Positions 11,345 through 22,165 of a DNA stretch of 64,000 bases are shown here, piece by piece (within the stretch, counting starts at the first letter, position 1; every line of letters begins with the position of its first letter). A program made the translations under genes and the position numbers. Below the pieces are notes generated by a model. The model saw nothing but the letters and a program-made list of their open reading frames with translations, did not search any database and had not been told where the DNA came from. The DNA lies in contig CM060835.1 in assembly GCA_030762175.1 (NCBI GenBank), positions 83,664,001-83,728,000 on the forward strand, given 5' to 3'. Origin of the DNA: Metallyticus violacea. Lineage: Eukaryota; Arthropoda; Insecta; Mantodea; Metallyticidae.

Positions 11345-11952
11345 GTGCACTTATTCGACTTGCAAGAAAATGTTACAAGTAAGTGTCCTTTTCCAAGTAT
11401 TTTCGGCATCTCCGATGAAAGCAGTGCCCTACAGACGTTCAGGTTTAATCTTATCGCCGGCAACTACGAGTGCAATTTCTATGTGGCATTGGCCTGCGAA
11501 ATTGACCATTCTGCAATTAGAAATACTGGCCATTTAATCAGCGCATGACTCACATAAAACATATGTATAACTTATCTTTTGTAGGTATATTTTTCGTTAA
11601 TAATCCAGCCTACGCTCAAATTGATGTATTACGTATATTTATAAAAGATCGTATCTATTCCCAAAGAGCAAATGGGCTGATTTGCTTCAATGATATCCGT
11701 TCATCACAACTACATTATCAGGAAACCCAACGAGATGAAAAACTGGCAAATAAAGGAAGAGAAAATAGCATGCATTCCCTGCATTTAGGCTGTAGGGAAT
11801 CAGGTTTAGAAAGAATGTTAAAAACACAAAGCCATGTGCACAACAATGTAACAATGCAATGGAAAGCAGTATCGTCTGTGTTTGACGTGCATTGTTACTA
11901 TGACTTCATAGAAAAACTGACTTTAAAAGCGTACCCACATTGGAATCATTAA
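11345..11952 (+). other. Unrecognised pair of open frames
   Basis: Two frames follow each other: 67 codons at 11345-11548 (with FRFNLIAGNYECNFYVALAC) and 135 codons at 11545-11952. The first has mixed, non-repetitive codons and a plausible globular composition. The second is rich in Asn, His and Tyr and less convincing. There is no recognisable domain, signal peptide or promoter. They may be chance frames; the first could be an exon or a virus- or transposon-derived piece. Confidence 0.22.
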
Positions 11953-13645
11953 TGACGTAGCGGAGTTCACTGTGAGTAACAGAGAGCAGTTCATAGAGAG
12001 ACAATGGCATTGGGAACGAAAGCTGTTTTCCAAACTGTTTTTCTCAAAGATTAGAAGCATATGTGGCCTTTATTAATGTATTACATCACATTCAGAGCGT
12101 TTTCTATAACTCTGTGCAAATATAAATACTTTGTAAGGTTTTTAGTTCATAAAAAAGCTATTTTTAACGTTGTATTAATATATCAAATAGGCAACTGTAG
12201 AGGATTTTATTTTCATGTTTTAGAAATTATATTTGAGTTCCAATTTAGCTTCAGACTTGCAATTTTGGTACACTAATGTTTTCAAATCAAAATAAAGTAT
12301 TTTGTGAGAAAACTCTTCGAAACCAAAAATATGGAGATTAAGGAAACAAGGTATATGTGATCTTCCGTGTTCCACATTAAATATTATATTTTGAAATATG
12401 ATATTCAATTTTAAACACAATGGAGCAAACCGAAGGCCATTTGCATTAAGCCTTTTTTCAGAAACCCGTTTAACTGTGTTTTAAGATTCTGTTTAAGTAA
12501 TAAGACTATTATTACAAAATAAATTTTCATAGGTGGAAGAAAAAATATATAACATTGAAAAACGTATGCATAAAAGAACGTATATATTCAGTAGTTAATT
12601 TTACTCTTAGGTATTAAATTCATAATATTAAGGAAATCCATATTTAAAAAGGTGGTCCCTGAACAAAATTACTGGCCAATTCATGTTCAAGAATACCTTT
12701 GCATAATATTAGATGGTATTTGAAGCTATGGGCGATAATCTATTCTTCTGAAATCTGTAGGTGCTAAGTATAATTAATTAAAATGATTCGTATGGTCCAT
12801 CAGGGCACGGAATAGGCCCTAAGTCTTGTAAATTGATGATGAATGTTATGAAGATATTTAAAACACACACATAATTCAACGTGTACTACCCTTCGTTTCC
12901 GAGAAAAGAGTGCATGAAATCTTCCCTATTTTGCATTATTTTATTTATTCATTTAATATTTTAGTTTAATGCCATTTAACCTTTGCAGTCATAACAGACA
13001 ATGGATGACTTAAAGAATTAACGACAGCGCAAAAGGGTCCAGGTACCTAAAAGCGCGAATGATATTCTTTATCCACCGTAAGGACTGAAAAAAATAATGA
13101 ATAAAAATTTCAACCAGGTAGTTTGACTCAAAAGGGATTCAAACCCGAACTCGCACCGTGAGAGAAAATAACATTACTACGATGGGTAAAAATATTTTCT
13201 TCATAAAAAATTTGAAAGTTAAGCTATATGTCATGTTACAAAAATGTAAGAATAAAATAATAACGACATATTGTACGAAATGAAATGAGACAACAGAGCC
13301 CCTTATGTCCCGTAGAGGGAAGAGCTCATTTTGTGACCCATGTGTTTCAATGGAACTTATTGTACACACAGTAGATTTTCCAAGAAAATGCATCTGACAT
13401 TTTTTTTATATATTTCAGTTTGTAATACTAAATGTAGAAGCATGGATTAATGCAAGTACCTTGTTCCCTCAAATATAATTTTAAACTAGAGTACATGGTT
13501 AAAAAGTTCAAGTGTGGAAATTATTTCTGCTGATGGAGAGAGGTAAAGTCATACAGAAAGTCTGAACTTAAATCATATATTTTTGTAGCAGTTCATTAAC
13601 CATCTAATACTTTAAATTCTGGGATATAAAATAAAAAAGAAAGAA
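11953..13645. other. No gene seen
   Basis: AT-rich. At 13127-13150 a B-box-like gggattcaaacccgaact reads like a tRNA-derived SINE head on the minus strand, but no SINE body follows that matches families A or B. The 84-codon minus frame at 13139-13393 has several hydrophobic stretches and no recognised domain. Confidence 0.4.
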
Positions 13646-13648
13646 ATA

Positions 13649-14070
13649 TAGAGTTGCTTTTGATCTGCGTCCGCTGCTGAGCACAGCACGAGCTGGCCCA
13701 AGGTGACGCCAGTGGATTATCATAATAGCAGGAAGTTCCCGCGCTGTTGGCTGCATTGACTAGTCTTTGCTGCTACGAGAGCGAGCATTATTTTTGTATT
13801 TTTAATAATATAACTAAATTTGTGATTAAGAGCTAAGTTTATCTCAAATACTTCTGTTATTACAGGCTATTAATGCGCTAGTGTTAATTACATATGTTAG
13901 TGAAGTAAAACGTTTATTGTAGCGCATTATATTGAAATCTTACCATTAGAGCAGAGAAAAAAGTGCACAAGAATAACCCCAGATTATGAAATACAACTAA
14001 TAAGTGTATATGCGTTGTGTGAGTAGAAAACCGCGAGACTGGTGACCTTGGCTCCGCACGATTTTCGTTC
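13649..14070 (+). repeat. Dispersed repeat D, copy 1
   Basis: Shares ordered blocks with 58928-59405: agagttg...ctgcgt.cgctgctgagc at the left, then gttattaca.gctatt, gttagtgaa, attgaaat.ttac, agcagag/acgagaaaaaa and caagaataac, and a right block gtagaaa...gat/ggtgacct. Divergence and an internal size difference show both copies are old. Copy 2 has an ATG where this copy has ATT (near 13950), so a lost coding start is possible. No inverted ends or poly(A) tail were seen, so the class is undetermined. Confidence 0.7.
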
Positions 14071-14431
14071 TTTGCATTCATAGCCAATCATAGCAAATTT
14101 GTTATACATTAATTTAGCAGATAAGAAATAAGTACCTGAAAATCTGTACCGAGTTTATGTATTTCATTAGACATATGTAAACGACGCCGTTTAACAATTT
14201 ATCATGAGGGCTTTGTTCTGAACCAGTACTAAATATTTTAAATATGGAACACTTTTCTGTTTTAGGTACGGTTGTATTATAGGCATGTAGCTTTCAGTAC
14301 ATAAAAACCAATAAGAGATAAATAAAAAGGCATATGGTTAGTTAACAGGAGACATAAAGAACTTTTATAGTTTGATAATCAATAACAATATTAGCTAATC
14401 AACAGTTTAAATCCGCAATACCTACTTTTTG

Positions 14432-14519
14432 ACTGTTCATCCCACATTCCGAAGAAATGTCTACTGAGTACTGCATCACAACAAAATCAGAAATCTGACT
14501 CTATAATGGGATGAACAGT
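14432..14519. repeat. Small foldback (inverted repeat)
   Basis: actgttcatccca at 14432-14444 is repeated as its exact reverse complement tgggatgaacagt at 14507-14519, with partial pairing continuing outward (cctacttttt against agtaagtaat). A stem with a 62-base loop, or a tiny MITE remnant, would explain it. Confidence 0.65.
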
Positions 14520-15340
14520 AAGTAATAAATGCATTTCATTCTGTATCTGCTGTCAAAATTTGAAAATTAAGAGAGACTAATGAACACGTACCTAATCTAC
14601 TTTGTTCACCGCGAAATAAATTATAACTGCAAAGAATTAGATCGGGTGCTTGAAATATCTTCAGAAATAGCTACTTGTTGGGGCAAACCGTTGTCATAAA
14701 GATGTTTATACGATACAGTCGCTCAGTTTTGCTACTTTTATTCTTAATGGCGATTTTCCTGTGTTTCAGGTTTGTTAGTTTGTCGCGATGTTTACTGTAA
14801 ATTTTCTCACCAGATAAATTGTTCATTATCGCAAAACGCGGTTGCTTCAACGTATGCCGCACAGGGAGCTATCATGTGTTGTTTTCCTCGAGGGTGATGC
14901 TCGGTACATCCATTTCGTGAATGATTTCTTGGTTTCTAGCGAAGTCACATATCACATCTCGTCTCTGCGTAGAAAAGTATGTCCCCCGTCGTAATATTGC
15001 TAAGTAGAGTCTAAGATGAGGTCGTGTGTACCTTGCATTTCGATATCATGGATGATGCAGAAAGCTCTACATCTCGTGCAATGCAGTGGTAAACCTTAAT
15101 CAGAGCATTTCCGCCTTGAAGACCTCAATCATTCTCTTGGAATCATTATATAGTGTGACGAGACAGTGAACCTTCGTTGTGTACAACAGACACTGGCTGT
15201 TTCCGATCCATTTCTAACTCGCAGCGAACTACCAGTCATTTTAAATGACATGTTGCCAACTTTATGATTGAATAATTTCTCCATGAAATTTTTCTTTAAT
15301 GTTTCACGTATTCTTGTGTATAACTTATTATTGTATTTGC
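14520..15340. other. No recognisable feature
   Basis: AT-rich sequence. The 63-codon minus frame at 14671-14862 has no recognisable content. Confidence 0.45.
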
Positions 15341-15654
15341 CAAGGATATTTAAGAATTAATGAATAGTGTTTAACGTCCGTTTTTGCTGCAGAGGCACCA
15401 CAGGCGATGGACGCTGATGATACATGACATGAAATGATATATTGGGAAAGGATTTATTTTTAAGGAAGGAATTGTTCCAGGCCTAAGTTTTAGGGTACTT
15501 CCCCGGCATTTGCCATTTATGAGGACTGAGGAAAATCTGGAAAAAACCTCAGTCAGGAAGGACGGTCCTGGCGGTATTCGAACCCAGACCTCCCGCTCAC
15601 GAGTCCGAGACTTAACGATCTCGGCCACCCGTGGCGGTTTCAAGGATATTTAAG
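15341..15654 (-). mobile_element. SINE-B with perfect 14-bp target duplication
   Basis: caaggatatttaag is present at 15341-15354 and 15641-15654, with a reverse-oriented 286-bp SINE-B between. On the minus strand the head reads ccgccacgggtggccgag (A-box side, similar to Ser/Leu tRNAs) and then the B box gggttcgaataccgcc. The body carries the family's gaggactgaggaaaa, cccggcatttgccatttatg, gttccaggcctaag and atgatatattgggaaaggat blocks and ends in the gttaaacac side near 15365. It is the reference copy for family B in this window. Confidence 0.95.
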
Positions 15655-15729
15655 GAAAAGTGAATTATTCAGGCAGTAGTGTTGGTGGTGGTTGTCATCG
15701 TTGAAATACATGCGTAGTTTATATTATAC

Positions 15730-16290
15730 TTATAATAATTATTTCTAATCTTCTCTTTAAGACGTGGTTCGTATAGGTTTATTCTTGGCGGGTTCTTCCT
15801 TCGTTCTTCATTCTTACAGGCGCACACTTAATTTTGCACTTCTTTTTATCTTCTTTGTCCCAGTATCTGTCGGCTAACTCTTCGTTTCAGCTATGACGAT
15901 TTGGTTTCGTTCAGATATTTTATTATTCTCTTTTATATTTGTCAATACTGAATCATTATGAATTCTGATTTTTCTGTACGTCCTTATCGCTTAAGAATGT
16001 CCTTTTTTGTTCCCACTTCCTCCTGACTTCTGCTGACAAGCCATTTCGTCGTAGTACTCTCGTCTCCTCTCTTCCCGTTTGGATAATCGTTCTATCCTGC
16101 CGTTTACCTCTTTCAGGTTTCTTTAAGAATCAAGTTTGATGGCTCTTGCCATTTTGCTGCTCTCATTCCTGTTTATTTTAATTCGACTCGTTTGATTTCC
16201 TCCAGCGCGATGTAGTTTGGAGTGCCTCTGTCTAACTCCAAGATGCACTTCAGTTATCTAGTTTGTGATTTTTGATGATGCTCTGCACTA
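15730..16290 (-). pseudogene. LINE reverse-transcriptase C-terminal fragment
   Basis: On the minus strand the frame from about 16245 reads CILELDRGTPNYIALEEIKR and then RAAKWQEP. This resembles the segment found near the C-terminus of insect non-LTR retrotransposon polyproteins (an L-G/E-D-R-TPNYI-x-EE-KR pattern). The tail is Lys/Arg-rich and interrupted by stops. Upstream (16330-16400, minus) a weak LKYGS-like phrase could be the preceding LLYGSE motif, but a 29-base T run separates them. The family is not assigned, and homology rests on my recognition of the motif. Confidence 0.45.
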
Positions 16291-16299
16291 GGTGATCAA

Positions 16300-16302
<3 letters not shown>

Positions 16303-16331
<29 letters not shown>
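16303..16331 (-). repeat. T29 run (poly(A) on the minus strand)
   Basis: An uninterrupted run of about 29 T. It lies inside the apparent LINE fragment and may be the tail of a retrotransposed insert extending rightward to an unclear point before 16530. Confidence 0.8.
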
Positions 16332-17310
16332 GTAATTGTCTCCAGACCCATACTTCAAATTCACTGCATTGCGGTTATTGGATCTTAACAAACTTTTCCG
16401 GACTTTTTGGTCTAATGGTCAATTCTTATTTATGGTGGCCTGACATTTCGTCCGAAACTATGGTGGACATTCAAAGGAATAAAATCAAATGTCTTCTTGA
16501 CACTCGCCGGCTGATTCTAGGATAAGTTTCGTTGTCATCAATGACTGAGATAAGAGTGGGGCTGTAACGCGAGAAGCGAACGGGAGAGATCCACAATAAA
16601 GCTACAACAAATTTTCCATTCTACCAAGGACGCGCGCGAGCCACAGTCAAGCAATCCTTTAAAAGTCCATGCAAATATGACAAGATTTACTTTGGAACTA
16701 CCAAACACAGCATAAAACACTATCTCAGAATATAAAAGAAACTGCCGTTTAGGACAATGGGAAAAATCGGCTGTTGCTGAACCTGGAAGATCACCACATG
16801 GTTTATGAAAACAGCAAAGTCCTTGCTTTTGACAGGAATTATCACAGCATATAGGGATGTTGAAATATTAAACACCCAATAATAAAACAGGATAGAAGAA
16901 AGTATGAAACTTAACAGATTTGGATTCGTCTTTTAACTTCTGCTGTCGATCAATATCACAATGACCATGACCATGCCACTCTCCCTTCCGCTTCTCACGT
17001 CACGGCCCACTCTCACCTCAGTTATTGACGAAGACGAAACCTCACTTTTACAATCAGCAGCAGCTAATTGTCAAGTAGACATTTTATTTTATTCCTCGAA
17101 AGATATCCTCCATAGTGTTGGACGAAACGCCACGTCAGCATAAATATGAATTGAACATTATACCACTGGCAAAATGCCCGGATTGTAAACATCCAAGACT
17201 TCGGCGGAGAAAGCATACATACGAATTGGGATTATTGTTTTATTATTGGCTTGCATCACGTCATTTTCCACATTCAGCTTTCTCATAAAGAGATATCGAA
17301 GGTATTTGAA
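16332..17310. other. No gene supported
   Basis: Short frames on both strands (16292-16525 plus, which starts within the T run; 16538-16720 minus; 16961-17143 plus) overlap or lack recognisable content. No repeat matching the other families was seen. Confidence 0.4.
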
Positions 17311-17395
17311 ATCGTTTATCTCTTCTTTTTTCTTCTTTTCTTTTTTTTTTTTTTTTTTCCTTCTTCTTTCCCCCCCCCCCTAACACCTCCTTCCA
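17311..17395. repeat. Pyrimidine tract (T/C)
   Basis: Nearly pure T/C with a T run and a C10 run. The frame through it is an artefact. Confidence 0.85.
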
Positions 17396-19130
17396 TATTC
17401 TCTTCTTTGGCAAGTAGTACACACAATGTCGTCTGAATACTCTAATGAATGGATAATTCTGTTTCCTATCTTTATTTATATATTTGTTTAGAATTTCTCA
17501 GGGTCTGCTGAACAGCAAACAGTTATCGAGGTGAAAGTTAAAGGTAAAAGTTTTAATGCTAATGTTAACAGCCTTGCTTCTGTAGGGAACTAAGTGCTTC
17601 ATTATCGACCCACTTTAAAGCGAGCATATGGGGAACTTCAACCTAGTTTCTCCATTGGTTTCATCACTACTGGCTGAAATTAATTAGTGGTAGCCTGCGT
17701 CAAGCAGTCTTCAAGCTCGGCATGCTAGAGAATCACATCTATCATCCTAACATATCGAATTACATTGTTAGTTCAATGTATATTTCTTTCTGCAACAGAT
17801 TAACTTCACCAAGTTTATGTTCGTATATATTAAGGTATTAAAATACAGTCTCTTTGTAAGATGTGTGCCTCAAAACGCGGCCCCTGCTGTTCTACACGGT
17901 TGTTTACCAGTTGAATCTTTCGAGAAATTCAATCTGAGTAAATAGAGGTGGAAGTGTTGTGTTGTGTTGCATTGAGCCTTTTCCTGGAATAACACGTCAT
18001 TTTTCCGTTTCCAGAATTTAGTGAATCTTGAATGACACATCGCCTTTTTGACAACAAGCATAACACCCTCTAGATACTTGTTTGCTGAGTACCCGAGAAG
18101 ATAGTTGCAGTAGACATTATTTTCTCACTGCTTGCAACTTATTCACTTTGATTGTTTTGATATTGTATTTGTGAGCTTAGTGAATGCATTATTTATATAA
18201 AACTGTTTATAATATTAAAGGCAAATACCTCATTTGGTCTTTTATAAAATAATCTATTGAAAAGTAATTTAATCTTTTTGGATGAGTAAATGCAGGTTTG
18301 TGAATAAATTATTTTCTTTCCTTAAGTTTATAGCCTTTCTGTTAGTTTTAATACTTTCATAACATTGCGAAAATATAACTGAATTAGTTCTAATGCCAAC
18401 TCACATGCCGGCCAGATATTGGAGTTTCGTATACAGGCGGAAAAGGGCAGTAGCACAGTCCTATTGTTGGAAGACTATATTATTCTGAATTATGAAGGTG
18501 AAGAAGGAGATGAAGCATTGGAGGAATGAGTGACGGGGAAACCGGCGCACCCGGAGAAAACCTGTCCAGGATTCGTCCGCCACAAATACCACTTTCGCCC
18601 CCTCGGTAAGATTCAAGCAGTCTATCCACACGGTCTCGGTTGCGGCCATATTTTTCGATATATTGTTTATTGTTTTACTTTATTGTAATCCATAGAAAAG
18701 AGCAGGTTTGTATAGGTTTGTACTATATTTATACTCATTTAAAATCAAATAGTAGGTCAAATATAATTATGAAGTTATCCCAATTAAAAAATTTAATGCT
18801 GTGTGTATCTTAAATACAGGATATTGTATGTTCCAGAGAATGCCTCAGTTTGATTAGTGAATGGATGATTGGATTACTGTTCTTGATTGTTATGTCGACT
18901 CGATTGTTATGCTCAGTCGGTTGCATAATTGCAAATCACAATTAATTTGTGATGTAGGTCTCAGGGTTTTCTGGAGTGTTTTTGAATCTTTCGGATCAAC
19001 GGAAACAGGGAAGGTATCGCACAATGAACACGCGAGAGTGTTTCTTCAATAACAATTTTTCAAATTTAAGTCACAAGTCCATCCAAGTCAAACTGCTGGC
19101 CACTGCCTAACAAATTTCTGTTATCTTACT
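17396..19130. other. No gene supported; GC-richer patch 18.4-18.65 kb
   Basis: Bases 18400-18650 are richer in G+C and hold a 62-codon minus frame (18461-18649) with a phrase TGFLRVRRFPRHSF. The pattern looks repeat-derived but matches nothing else here. The remainder is featureless. Confidence 0.35.
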
Positions 19131-19259
19131 ACGACTGATATTATTTTCCCCACTTACAATTTGCCTACTATTCTGTCTTTGTCACTTCCTATTCTCAATA
19201 CTGTAATACACCATTGACAATGCTCCGACTATCTTAACACTTGCGCTATTCTTCGTTAC

Positions 19260-19560
19260 ATTTGTATCTATCGTTGCCCTCCATTCTCACTTCTAACAAC
19301 TGTGATAACTGTCACCCACTCTCAATATCTTTCACAACTACTATCTCTCAACAACTCTAATATTTGTCAACGACTGCCTAACTTGCCAACAACTCTCATG
19401 TCTGCCCGCAACTTTCTTCTTCTCCCCGACTCTGGTACCTGTCCTAGACTGCCTATCTTTTTCCCAGCTCTCATATCTGTTCATAACTGCATTTTTCTCC
19501 CCGACTCTGGTATCTGTCCACAACTGTCTTCTGTTCTGCCTGACAATCCGCTTTCTATCT
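19260..19560. repeat. Degenerate 37/38-bp minisatellite
   Basis: Units begin with act at 19299, 19337, 19373, 19411, 19448, 19486 and 19523, giving spacings of 38, 36, 38, 37, 38 and 37. Two alternate units share tctccccgactctggta (19421 and 19496). Similar cytosine-poor/pyrimidine phrases reach back to about 19130. Frames on both strands (118 codons plus at 19302-19658; 60 codons minus with repeated RVGEK) come from the periodicity, not from a gene. Confidence 0.85.
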
Positions 19561-20740
19561 TCGCGCTCCTCCCACGTGAAATAAAAAAACTCCTTACTTT
19601 CACGATTTATTCTCGACTGATAAGTTCTTTATTGCCTATCCCAAAATATGTATTATAATGCTAAGTTATTCTCATTCGCTCATGTTTAGGCGATGGCCAT
19701 TGGTTGAATTGACTCTCCCGCTTAGACATTCACTTTTCCCACTGTCTAAGCTTTCCTGGAAGGTATTTCTGTCATATATTTCGGCCTTGTTTTTGATAAC
19801 TTGATATATCCAATTTCTTTTTCCCTTTCACTATTCTAGATCTTGGAACTAAGATTTCGCGATAGCACACGTTCAATTCCCATTACCATCCGTCCCTGTT
19901 CTTCTGACTGTGCGGCATAATTCTTTTGATTCTAATTTTCACCGTCTGCCAGCTATAAAACACTCGTCGCGATTTTGACATTTTAATTATCTTTAGAGTT
20001 CTATTTCTTTCTAAGTGTGCTCATATTCTGTTCTTCCAACTCGTTATAACAATTTCCCTAACTTGTCGGCTATCTTCTTACCGAAATGTTCCCAGAGAGT
20101 GACTAACTCGTGACCTTAACAAAAGGAATTCTCTTGTCTTTTGTTTCCTTTGTAATTTTGTTAGCCTAATGGCAAGTAGTCTTTCTATACACATGTACAC
20201 AATAATTCTTTCCCTTTCTAAGGGTTTGTCACAGATGGCTCAGGTCAACCAGTTGTAATAAAACTTGGAAATAAACACAATGTTTCCTGCAAAGTACTAT
20301 TACCTACCAAAAACATACACGTATCAGATCATATACACATAGAAGAAATAACTATATCAATCCATAGTAAACGTAATTCTGTATGATTAAATCATATACA
20401 TACCAATAAACATCCATATAAATTCACTTCGTTTATAAATATAGCTCTGAATCCTTAATTCTTATGCCTGTGTAGTTAGCACCAACGCATTACCATAATA
20501 AGGTAGCCTTAAATTTCGGCTGCAAGTTAATATTCGATTCGATATAGTTCCTAAGGTGACAAATGATAAACCACACAGGTTAACACTGTTGTTATTATGC
20601 CAAAAGTAAGTGCACTGTATAACAAATACATTTTTGTACAGAAGGTTGTTTGAGATGCGGGCCGGCAAAGTGCAGCCGCGTACTGAGAGGTGTCAATGGT
20701 CGTGACCGTATAATGTTTTTGCAGGTAGCATCTTTGTTGT
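19561..20740. other. No recognisable feature
   Basis: AT-rich sequence. The 68-codon minus frame at 20462-20668 is not recognised. Confidence 0.45.
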
Positions 20741-20741
20741 T

Positions 20742-20930
20742 GATTTGATTTATCTATGGACGTTCTTTAACATCTCAGGTCATCAGCGTCCCATTCAATT
20801 CAGGGCGTGAAATGGTCGACAATTTTGCTCAGAGGCCTCTTCTTTCAGCTTGAGGTTCTTTATCGTGCAGTAAATGTACGACATAGATGTACGCGGGTTC
20901 AAACCTGGCCGGGTTTGAAAAGTAAAAATA
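20742..20930 (-). mobile_element. SINE-A, partial
   Basis: A reverse-oriented 3' half of SINE-A (ggacgttctttaacatctca, cagcgtcccattcaattcag, gcgtgaaatggtcgacaatt, gaggcctcttctttcag, cgtgcagtaaatgtacgac) ends abruptly after the aatgtacgac block. It then joins a shortened head (gggttcaaacctggccggg). The middle of the element is missing. Confidence 0.85.
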
Positions 20931-21353
20931 AAAATCCCGACTTTACACGCATAGATTCTATTTTCGCGTTTCCTGTTGCCGTGACTGTACAGTAAGCAAC
21001 CGCGCTCAGCAGGCCTCTAGTTCAATAACCTCGCTGTATAATTCTGATGCAAATACAAATTCATCCGTAAGAGTTATGTGCCGGTTATTAAGGACTTTTC
21101 CTGGGGCCTCTGATCCGCATAGAAATGTTGTGCATCCTGTTGATGATGATGATGATGATGATAAATTTAGGAAAACGGAAGCCTCAAATGAACCTTTGTG
21201 TTATCAGAGAGAAACATGGCATTAGAGAAAGATTAAAAGAACATCTCTTCAACAAATATAACTTTTGGAAACCTTGGATTGAAAAACTTTTAAAATTAAA
21301 ACCATATAATGTTCAGAAGTGTTGTCAGTGATCATGTAAGCCGTAACTGAATT
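20931..21353. other. Unassigned, with (GAT)7
   Basis: A short (TGA)n run at 21141-21162 lies in otherwise unassigned sequence. Confidence 0.5.
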
Positions 21354-21870
21354 TTGAGTAATTTTAGCGATGATACAATTGATCTACGTTTCATTTCCTT
21401 CGTCCCACATATCAACAGGATATCAACAGGAATACAGGGGTACTGGAGTGCAGAAAAGCCCTATCTTGTACACGAAACACAGGAAAATTGGAGTACGGTG
21501 CGCTGTAAATGCAACGTAAATAATATGACTGTATTTTATCATAATACCAACATTACACAAAGATATATGGATGATGTCCCATGCCATTCTTTGAACAATA
21601 ATCTGACGTTGTATATAAGTAACAAGACAGCTACAGCGCTCATAGCTGATGACGCTTGTATTTTATTTGAGACCTTGTTTAAAGACAGTCATTAGTTAAG
21701 GATTAGTGCCAGGACGTTCCCAGACCTTACTTACTTTATGTGACTTCTTTCTACGGAGGAACTTGAAAAATAAAATATCGGGAAGTCCCGCCCACATTGG
21801 AAGAACTGAAGCAGATTATGAGAGAAATTGCAGGGATTGCAGGATATTTGTATTTTATTTTAAAAAACTT
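21354..21870 (+). pseudogene. Transposase fragment, Tc1/mariner (IS630-like) superfamily
   Basis: The open frame at 21354-21695 carries GYWSAEKPYLVHE, the segment that follows the first catalytic site in transposases of this superfamily (usually a ...YWSxENPxxxHE pattern). It then has a degraded region where the second catalytic Asp would lie (NKTATALIADD, expected QDxATAHTA). After a stop, shifted frames give TLCDFFLRRNLKNK at the third catalytic region and, near 21780-21845, PTLEELKQIMREIAGI, typical of the C-terminal helix. The N-terminal DNA-binding half and the terminal repeats are absent. Order and spacing support the call; it is thoroughly dead. Confidence 0.72.
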
Positions 21871-21940
21871 GAAATAAAAGAGAAATAATTATGCTTACAC
21901 ACAAAACTTTACGTAGGACCGATTAAATAAGTATAGAATT

Positions 21941-22165
21941 CCGCCACGGATGCCCGAGGTCGTTGAGGCAGGAATTCTGAGCGGGAGATCTGGGGTTAGA
22001 CTCCCGTCAGGATCGTTCTTCCTGAGTGAAAGTCTTATATGAAAAATGTCTGGTAGGTACTCTTAATTTATCCCTGAAAGGTTTTCTTCTTTACAAAATC
22101 CTTTCCCAATTATTAATTTATGTTTTGTATAATCAGTGTCCACCGTCTGTGTTACCCCAGCAGTT
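21941..22165 (+). mobile_element. SINE-B, forward orientation, diverged
   Basis: A tRNA-like head leads: ccgccacggatgcccgaggt as the A-box side, tctggggttagactcccgtc as the B box. The family body follows with losses (cttcctgagtgaaagtctta, ggtaggtactcttaattt, cctttcccaattattaattt, atcagtgtccaccgtctgtg). No clear target duplication. Confidence 0.85.

Noticed and set aside
15371..15643. 90-codon minus frame as a gene
   Set aside because: It is the SINE-B read through. The same peptide phrases (RVAEVVKxRTREREV) recur in the frames over other SINE-B copies at 24782-24991 and 48498-48785.
19302..19658. 118-codon Leu/Pro-rich protein
   Set aside because: The frame is produced by the 37/38-bp repeat; the opposite strand shows a matching repeated frame.
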